From the NCBI GenBank assembly GCA_025201375.1, contig JAIWZP010000019.1, forward strand, positions 62,001-126,000: a DNA stretch of 64,000 nucleotides, in the 5' to 3' direction. The position numbers and the translations under genes were made by a program. Under the pieces are notes generated by a model. It had not been told where the DNA came from and searched no databases. It worked only from the letters and a program-made list of their open reading frames with translations. Source of the stretch: Gongronella butleri (taxonomy: Eukaryota > Mucoromycota > Mucoromycetes > Mucorales > Cunninghamellaceae). Shown here one piece after another: positions 57,246 through 64,000 of this stretch. Positions within the stretch are counted from its first letter, which is position 1; each line of letters opens with the position of its first letter.

Positions 57246-58197
57246 CGTCGCGCAATTGCGGAATTGCCCCATGCCACCATCATCTCCACGACTCCACCTG
57301 ATGATGAGATTGTAGACTATCGTTAAAAAATGCAGAAACGTGAAATTTGCGGTTTTTTTTTTTTTTTGCGCAGTTTGACGCCGATCGCCGAATAATGATA
57401 TCAATTTATCAACGATCACTCACTTTTTTTTGAACTCATCAGACACGCACAAACAGACAGCAGGCGAGACACACTACCCCGGTACCACCACTTGGCTCGT
57501 TGGCTGCCTAAAGCAGCGCGCTGCAAACATGGATCTCGGGAAGAAGAAACGGGTTTTCTTGACTTTGCCGGCCTGTTGTGCCTCCAGAATTTTTTTTACA
57601 GCCTACTTGCCCGCCAATGAAAAATGCATCACGGCATAAACTCTAGCCTAGTGCTCAAGACCGACCCGCCCGATTTTTTTTGGACTCGAAAATGCAAAAC
57701 CCTTCTATTTGTATTATTTTGCATTCATCGCGTCATTTGCATGGTCGACCACGCTCAAAAATAGCTGCATCGGATTCAGCGCAAAATTTGCAACAAAAAA
57801 GCTTAAACCCCCAAAGCGCTACGACCACCTTATTGAAAAATTCAGGGGTCACTCAGGGGTCACGAATTTCAATCTCAGAAAATGCCAAATTTGGAAACTT
57901 TCGGACTCCGAGCGATCAATGCATCCCAAACAGGCAACTCCGACCATCTGCTATTGGCAGACAAAATGCCAGGTTGCCCCAACGTTTAGGAAAAATGTCG
58001 AAAGAGTGACGCATGAACGGCGATCGACTGAAGGAAAGTGCCTACTTTGGGCAAGATTTTTTTGCAAAAATTTAAGGTTTGACACTTCCAAATTTAGGTA
58101 TCATACGTACGTAAATTGCATGGAATTTTTTTTCTGTGTTTTTTTTTGCATTTTATACAAAAAAAAGTATTTTTTTTTGCAGGTTTTTGTGCGCTGT
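57246..58197. other. Spacer without recognised gene
   Basis: Open frames at 57430-57639, 57680-58009 and 57709-58224 show no domain. A short tandem GGGTCACTCA/GGGGTCACG lies at about 57845. Confidence 0.4.
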
Positions 58198-58335
58198 AAA
58201 ATGGGCTGCAAGTTGGTGAAATGACCGATGCAAAAAGTTAAAACCCAAGCTAGCGCCCTGCAAGTCATCCCATTAGATGCTTTGCTCCCCTGTTTTTTAT
58301 TAAATCTGAAATAAAAATCGAGGGTCGATTACAGT
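58198..58335 (+). repeat. Dispersed repeat RC, copy 3, left part
   Basis: GGTGAAATGACCGATGCAAA, GCAAGTCATCCCATTAGATG and CTTTGCTCCCCTGTTT match 31545 and 33610; a further piece is at 58770-58815 (TGAAAAAGTGAATTTTCTCTG). Confidence 0.8.
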
Positions 58336-58870
58336 ACAACAGTATCCCCCAATTTATTTTTTTGGCCGGATGCATGACGACGCCGGAGTTTTTTTTCGAC
58401 GAGCACGATGGCGTGAGTGCAAAATGTCCGGGCTGATATCATACAGTAGAATAATTTTTTTCAGCGAGCGATGATGCGCTGCGCAACTGGCGGCTTCCTC
58501 TCGTCAGTTTTGGAACATAGGCTTAAAGGCCAATTATGATATCATACCACATCTGTAAACATGCAATAATGAAGGATACCGTACAACCTTACAGCGTGAA
58601 GGGATCGATGGAGACAAAAAAACTTCTCGCTCAACTCAACTCAAAAACCTACTTTTTTGCATAGATGGTGCAAATTTGGAGTCTGCGCCGTGAAACCTGG
58701 GCAATAAAAATCGGGGGTACCTTAAGATTTTGTAAAAAATACAGTAGTATACCTCGGTATACGTGATCGCCATTAATGATTTTGTTGAAAAAGTGAATTT
58801 TCTCTGCCAGTTTTTTTTACTGTACGTATCATAGACATACATCGTTAATATGATAAAACCGGTCTCTTTT

Positions 58871-59136
58871 GATACTGTAGCTAGTAGAGATTATTCAATT
58901 GGAGAAACGTTTTATATCTTTATTTTTAGAACTCTTTGTTAGTGTCTCTTATTCTTAAATTTTCTTTATATTTCAATAAATATATTAAATTTAAATTTAA
59001 ATTAAAACTCAAATATTTTAAAAAATTATATTTTTATATATATTTAATTTCTATACTCAGATCCTAAAAAATAGGTGCTTTTTTAAATACTAAGATTACA
59101 GGAATTGTGTGACGTTTCTCTTGGTGCTACAGTATC
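58871..59136. mobile_element. 266-bp AT-rich insert with 11-bp inverted ends
   Basis: GATACTGTAGC at 58871-58881 and GCTACAGTATC at 59126-59136 are exact reverse complements. The interior (58900-59100) is extremely AT-rich, unlike the flanks, and it interrupts repeat RC when compared with 33720-33815. No target-site duplication is obvious. A small non-autonomous element or an inserted mitochondrial fragment are both possible. Confidence 0.45.
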
Positions 59137-59440
59137 GACATCATGTTAAAAGCGCCGCGTGCTGCCTTCCTACTGTACTGTACAGTACTGTATCTGTAGC
59201 CGAGAACATCATCGAGGTTATTAGACTTTCTGAAATGTTTAAACGGCTTTCGCAAGGGTACAAGCAAATGTCACACGTCGAGCAAACAAACAATCTGGAA
59301 ATGACATCCGAGCCCGTCAAGTTCAAACTACGCAAGTTTCATTGAGATCGAAGAAGAATTTGACAAAGACATTGCTATATGATAATTGTGAAAATGTCGA
59401 TGTTTCAGATTCATCTGCATCACGACTCAACGGATCTCCG
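59137..59440 (+). repeat. Dispersed repeat RC, copy 3, right part
   Basis: CGACATCATGTTAAAAGCG, GAAATGTTTAAACGGCTTTC, AAACAAACAATCTGGA, CATCCGAGCCCGTC and GTGAAAATGTCGATGTTT follow 33805-34060. It contains an extra palindromic run (59170-59192, ACTGTACTGTACAGTACTGT). Confidence 0.8.
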
Positions 59441-60050
59441 GTTTTCATTGCCGTACAGTATTGAAAAAGACGCGACGAGATGACCATATCATAATACATA
59501 GTGTAGTATGAACAAGTTTTGGAGACAATTTCACTCATGGTTTCAAGTGTTCAAGATTGGATTTGTGTAAAAAAAAAATCGGCACTTTTGGGCGATTTCA
59601 CGAGAATCGTCGGATTGGCCTCTAGATTTCAAGGGTATTTTTGAAACGAGACGCGCCGAAATTCTTTTGTGGCAAAGCTTTGGAGGCAATCCTGTATGAT
59701 TTAAGATGGTCAGTAATAAAAACTTGGTGAAATTTCGTGAAAACCGTGCACATTTCGACCAACAGGCTGATCGACCTTGCGCATTTTTATGATATGAAAA
59801 GAGAAGCCGTGAAATATCAAAGTGTTGGCGTTTGCCGGTGATCCAAGTATGACTCACGGAGAAAAACGAAATATCATACGCGCGTAAAGTATTATTTTGG
59901 AAAACGAGCCCTGCTGCGCCTAATGTTGTGGGACACTGTGTGTGTTAAAATGGTAATGAATGGCTTTAATCCATATTATTTATGGTACAATAAAAGGGGG
60001 ATTAATGATAATAATACAATGGTAAAAAAAAAGATGAAAATGGGGCAAAA
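59441..60050. other. Spacer without recognised gene
   Basis: AT-rich; a minus-strand 104-codon frame (59857-59543) has no recognised domain. Confidence 0.4.
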
Positions 60051-61853
60051 CTACACGACCGATGTTTCAGGGTCATCTTGCTTGCCCAACTTGTTGGAGA
60101 TGGTGCTCTCCGTTTCGATCTTTTGCGATGCCTTGGGCAGGCAGTAGCCCTTTTGCTGCGCCCAGTACATGATGAGCACGATGATCACAAGGACAATCAT
60201 GAGGGCCATGGTGATAATCTTGCCCATGCGGAACGCCGGCGCATCCGTCACGAGCCAAATCTTCACGTTGGCAAAGTTGGGGGCAAGGTTACCAATGCTG
60301 TTCGTGGCGGCAATGGCTGCAAAATGAAGAAAAAAAAAAAGCATGAGTGATCATGTATCTCTCACTTTTTTTTTTTTTTTTTTGCATCTTTCACAAGCTT
60401 ACCAAGAGCACGTGTTTCAAGATCGACCGAGTAAAATTCGTTCAGCCAGCTCATCATGATAGGGCTGATGCCGAGGACGGGGGTGATAAAGTAGACACAG
60501 ACAAAGAGGAGCGCCGTGGGGACCTCGCCGCCATTAACCGCGACGAGAATGATGTAAAAGATGATGGTGATGATGGCGCCGCCGACGATGTGCCAGACGC
60601 GATGGTAGCGCCAGTCGGAGAGGTAGCCCTGAGCAATGATGACGATGGCGGCCACGATCCAGACAGGCGCGTTCATGTAGCTCGCCCAGGTGGTCGAGTA
60701 GCCCATGGTCTTGAGCACAATGGGGAATTGCGTGAGCATCTGCATGCCGATTTGCATGATGGAGAACACGACAATGTAGCCAAGAATGTAAGGCGATGTG
60801 AACAGGTTGCGGAACGTGACCCAGTTGAAGCCCGTGACGGTCGTCTGTCTGCCCTGGCGCTGCAAGCGCAATTGCGCGACCTCGCGCATCTCGGGCGTCA
60901 TGAAGCGCGTCGTGGACGGCGTGTCGGGAAGCACAAAGAAGCCAAACAGGGACACAAACACGGCAATCAAACCCTCAATGATGAAAAGGTAGCGCTACAC
61001 AAGAACACGTGTGTGAGTCGCGGTTTGATTTCGCTTTTTTTTTTTTTTTTTCGTTCGTTGTTTCTTTACCCAGCCACGCAAGCCATTATGACCATCCAAC
61101 GTTTGACTGATGGCACCGCTGATCAAGCCACTAAAGGCACCACTGATCTGCGAACCTGCGACAAAGATAGCAGTGCGCGAACCCAATTCACGCTTGGTAT
61201 ACCAGGATCCGAGCAAGTAGACCATGCCGGGATAAAATGCCTAAAATGGGGACAATTCAGAACAAAAAAATGAGGGTGGGAACTTTCACAAGATCTTTTT
61301 TTTTCTCCTGATTAGTGGAAATGAAAACATACCGCTTCAGCAAAGCCAAGACAGATGCGCAGACCATAAAGACCTTGGTGGTTTTGAACGAGAGCCATGA
61401 AGCAGACAACGGCGCCCCACAAAAACATGATTGCAGGCAGCATGAGACTGGGGCGCACGCGTGTGATGATGGCATTGCAAGGAATTTGAAGCACGACATA
61501 GCCGATGAAGAACATGGTCTACCGAGAAAAAAAAAGGGGGGGCATGTCAATCCAATTGCTCACCAATTTTCTTGTCCATTTCCCATGAAATTAAATCTTA
61601 CCACTGCCCAATTGTATTCGTCGCTCTGCAGATCCAAGTCTTCTTTCATGCCCGAGGTGTAGGCATAAGGCATGTTGTTGCGGTCCAAGCCATTGGCAAA
61701 GTAGCCAGCGCAGCTCCAGACCAAGAGACGCAGATCAAGCGTGCGCACCAGCTGTTTCTCAATCACCTTTTGTTCAGGGGACAGTTCTCTTGATTCTTGG
61801 TAAGTCTCCAATCCATCATCAAAGGAGGCGCGAGCAGACTCGGTGGGACTCAT
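60051..61853 (-). CDS. MFS transporter, allantoate permease (DAL5/anion:cation symporter) family
   Basis: Twelve-helix major-facilitator permease for organic anions such as allantoate, vitamins or related acids. Exons 61853-61602, 61518-61333, 61240-61070, 60994-60403 and 60316-60051 give 488 residues. Family features: DLRLLVWSCAGYFANGLDRNNMPYA at the first helix, FFIGYVVLQIPCNAIITRVRPS, AFYPGMVYLLGSWYTKRELGSRTAIF, and FVLPDTPSTTRFMTPEMREVA in the central loop; GAIAATNSIGNLAPNF spans the last junction. Start is the ATG at 61853, which gives the usual short cytosolic N-terminus. The substrate cannot be deduced. Its 3' end faces the repeat island. Confidence 0.93.
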
Positions 61854-63737
61854 CTTGAAATAAAAAATTAAAAAGTGGGGGATGACTAAAGAAAAAGAGG
61901 AATCTGGGGAAGGACCCCTCTTTCCCATCCCCTTTTTAAATTGGAATCTGCCCCGCAGAATCCCAATGGCGTTGGGACCAATCACCGCAAGGCGGGTTCG
62001 ATTCGAGCGACTTGAATCGCTGGGACCAAAAAAGGTTTTGGACGATCTGCTCATCTTTTTTTTTTTTTCTGTTTCAAGGCACCCAAAAGGAGGGGTGGAA
62101 GCCGTGCCCAAAAGTTAAGACGTATGACAGCGTGTTCCTTGTCAGAGCAATGGTACACGGGCAGACATATGATAGCTGATGAGGGATGGCTTTTTTTTTT
62201 TTTTGCCTTTCAGCCGCAGTCTAGACTGCATTGGGGTGAGGCAGGATCCCTGAGAGCCGTTCTTTCAATAATTTTCGCTCTCACACAAGGGTGCCATCGG
62301 GAAAAATAATTTTTGGACTGTCAATCTGCGTCCAGGGAAGCGTTTTCATAGGCTGGGAAGAATGTGGGTGGTCGGGGCCTTACTTTATATGGTGATTAAG
62401 TGCGGCGCTCCATTTGAGGCCACTTGGGTACGAATGAGCGGACAACGACGAACACTCGGGGCTGCCCGTCTGGGGATGCTGACTGGGTGTGGGGCAAGAA
62501 AGGGGCCCTGTCCAGCCTGAAACCTTGCTCTTTTTTACCACCAGCACCTCGGAACGCATTGGATCCCCGTCTTTTTTATGGCCATGACCCATTGCTTTTG
62601 TCATCTTTGTCAGCGTCCCTGACCCAAGTGTTCATGGGTCCTGGTCTCCGTCATGGCACCTGCAAGAAAAAAAAAAAAAAAAGCAAAACAAGGGCAAAAT
62701 GCCAATCTTGTGCCTGTTCAAAGCTGATCCGCGCCGCTTCTCGCTGAAATCATCGCGTTACACTGCCAGGAAGCATCAATCCCACCTTTTATTTTGTGGA
62801 TTGGGTGACCGATTCAACAATTTTATTTGCACAAGAACCTTGAAACCCGTGATAAAACCAAGCGCCCACAAATGGTCGATCAAGGCACGACTGGTGGGCG
62901 TACCGCGTTTCTATTGGAGCATCCTCCTTGCCGTCTTTATGGCACGCGTGCAATGCACATCCGCTACTGTATTGTCAGACTCCAGCGCGGTGAAGAAAAA
63001 AACAACGGAAAAGCGAGAAACTTTGTCTTTACAAATGGCTGAAGTTGAAATTGTGCGGCATCGTCGTGCCTTGCGAGCCAGACCCCTTGAGCAGGAAGCA
63101 AGGCACGGGCGTTGGCGCACCTTAAAGGGCTCGCCAACAAAAAAAAAAAAAAAAAAAAAAAAAAAACGCGAAAAAGTAAAAAATGTGCCTTTGTTACGTG
63201 GATCTCCTTTGCATCAGCGTCTTTGAACACGATTTAAATGGTATATCCAGCAACATCAAGTGTGAATACAGCTTGATGACGGATCCATTTGATGCAATTC
63301 TGCAACATCTGCCTCGATGCCTGCGCAACAGGGAACGGGGATGCACCGATCAGGTGCCATAGTCTCCATTATAGAGTGTTTTTTGACGTTCCACATTGTG
63401 TTACAGCTAAATTCCCATTCCACAATGCATGGGGGACGGAGGAATTGGGCAGGCGTGTGTGCGTCCAGTGCCTGAAAAAGAACAAAAAGATGCTTCTAAA
63501 AACAAGTAGAGAATGAGAAACACAAACAACAGCAGATTTTTTTATTTGTTTTACTTAAAGTGGGACAGCTTCCAATGCAAGGTTCACAAAGTGTAAAAAA
63601 AAAAAGAGAGAGCGTGATGCGAGGGAATTCAACAAGGAAAAAAAAAGGGAAAAAAAAGGGAAAAAAGGGGGATAATGGGATTTTTTTTTTCTGACAAACA
63701 GGGGACCAAGCAAGGAAGAAGAGATGAACAGAATGGG
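61854..63737. other. 1.9-kb spacer
   Basis: No gene recognised. A GGTTCGATTC word at about 61993 resembles a tRNA B box but no cloverleaf can be built. A-runs near 62666 and 63139-63166. About 63520-63737 is the probable 3' UTR of the next minus-strand gene, with TTTATT (AATAAA on the minus strand) near 63540. Confidence 0.45.
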
Positions 63738-63904
63738 TCATTTGGCCGACGTGGGTGTGTCGGTGGATTTTGAGAAAGTGTAAGGAGAAGGCAGCGGCTG
63801 ATGCTTTGAGGCCGCTTTGGACATGGAGGCTGGTTTTGAGAATTTCTTGGAAGGACGACGCTTTCGCTCGTGCTTGTTCTGGCTATTGTTGTAATAGTGG
63901 GCAC

Positions 63905-63941
<37 letters not shown>

Positions 63942-64000
63942 GCTGTTGTTGTTATTGCTAGGAGGGAAATGGCCAGAGTAGGCGGGCGACGGCAGCGACG
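63738..64000 (-). CDS. C-terminus of an Asn-rich protein (5' part beyond window)
   Basis: The frame ending at TGA 63740-63738 is open to the window edge: SLPSPAYSGHFPPS, a poly-Asn run encoded by (AAC)n with one Ser, SAHYYNNSQNKHERKRRPSKKFS, and a Ser/Lys tail ending STDTPTSAK. The nuclear-signal-like KRRPSKK and low complexity suggest a regulatory or RNA/DNA-associated protein, but no domain is visible. Another frame here is also open, so the frame choice rests on composition and on the nearby poly(A) signal. It may not be the true frame. Confidence 0.5.

Noticed and set aside
57680..58224. ORFs of 109 and 171 codons in the second repeat island
   Set aside because: They run into repeat RC and low-complexity T-runs, with no recognisable family.
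61960..62010. Possible tRNA (GGTTCGATTC word)
   Set aside because: The B-box-like word is too close to the only A-box-like word and no acceptor or anticodon stem can be drawn.
62424..63226. Several overlapping plus-strand ORFs
   Set aside because: No domains, they cross A-runs, and none has plausible introns or conserved text.

Overview
The window looks like nuclear DNA of a filamentous fungus, most likely an early-diverging (Mucoromycota-like) lineage. Evidence: a class V-type chitin synthase with a myosin-motor-like head, an APSES/Swi6-Mbp1 cell-cycle factor, Las17/WASP, an allantoate-type permease, many short GT-AG introns and AATAAA signals. The phylum is inference; the fungal call is strong. 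Spliced models were built by hand and checked for reading-frame continuity.

Layout. 1-0.95 kb: 5' part of a copper amine oxidase (-). 4.0-12.7 kb: MGS1/WRNIP1 ATPase (+), MED11 (-), a Sec7-PH ArfGEF (+) sharing a short divergent promoter with MED11, a small membrane protein (+) and an HSL-type alpha/beta hydrolase (+). 13.0-16.9 kb is accessory: an unrecognised, partly broken intron-rich gene between inward-facing copies of a dispersed repeat, plus gene debris. 17.8-29.0 kb: STIMATE/TMEM110-like vacuolar protein, alpha-tubulin and a 2,030-residue chitin synthase (all +). 29.0-34.1 kb is a repeat island: a ~496-bp tandem repeat, a ~47-bp degenerate array and dispersed repeats. 34.3-45.4 kb: LAS17/WASP (-) and DOA1/PLAA (+) from a 182-bp divergent promoter, a G-alpha subunit and a DinB-fold protein. 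45.4-49.8 kb: second accessory zone with a multicopy-type gene (-) and a decayed relative (+). 49.8-56.8 kb: an SPX-ACT-phosphoserine phosphatase fusion (-), MRS2-type mitochondrial Mg transporter (-) and MBP1-like factor (+) behind four ACGCGT boxes. 56.8-60.0 kb: second repeat island with an AT-rich insert. 60.0-61.9 kb: MFS permease (-); the last 260 bases hold the C-terminus of an Asn-rich protein (-).

The housekeeping genes serve vesicle traffic, actin, microtubules, wall synthesis, ubiquitin handling, replication stress, signalling and nutrient uptake, and do not form one pathway. The most unusual items are the SPX-phosphoserine phosphatase fusion, the repeat families (one sits at the 5' side of accessory ORFs; others carry small ACTGTA/TACAGT palindromic insertions), the A-run/T-run architecture of introns, a chitin synthase motor without recognisable switch motifs, and an alpha-tubulin with Asp where the catalytic Glu is expected.
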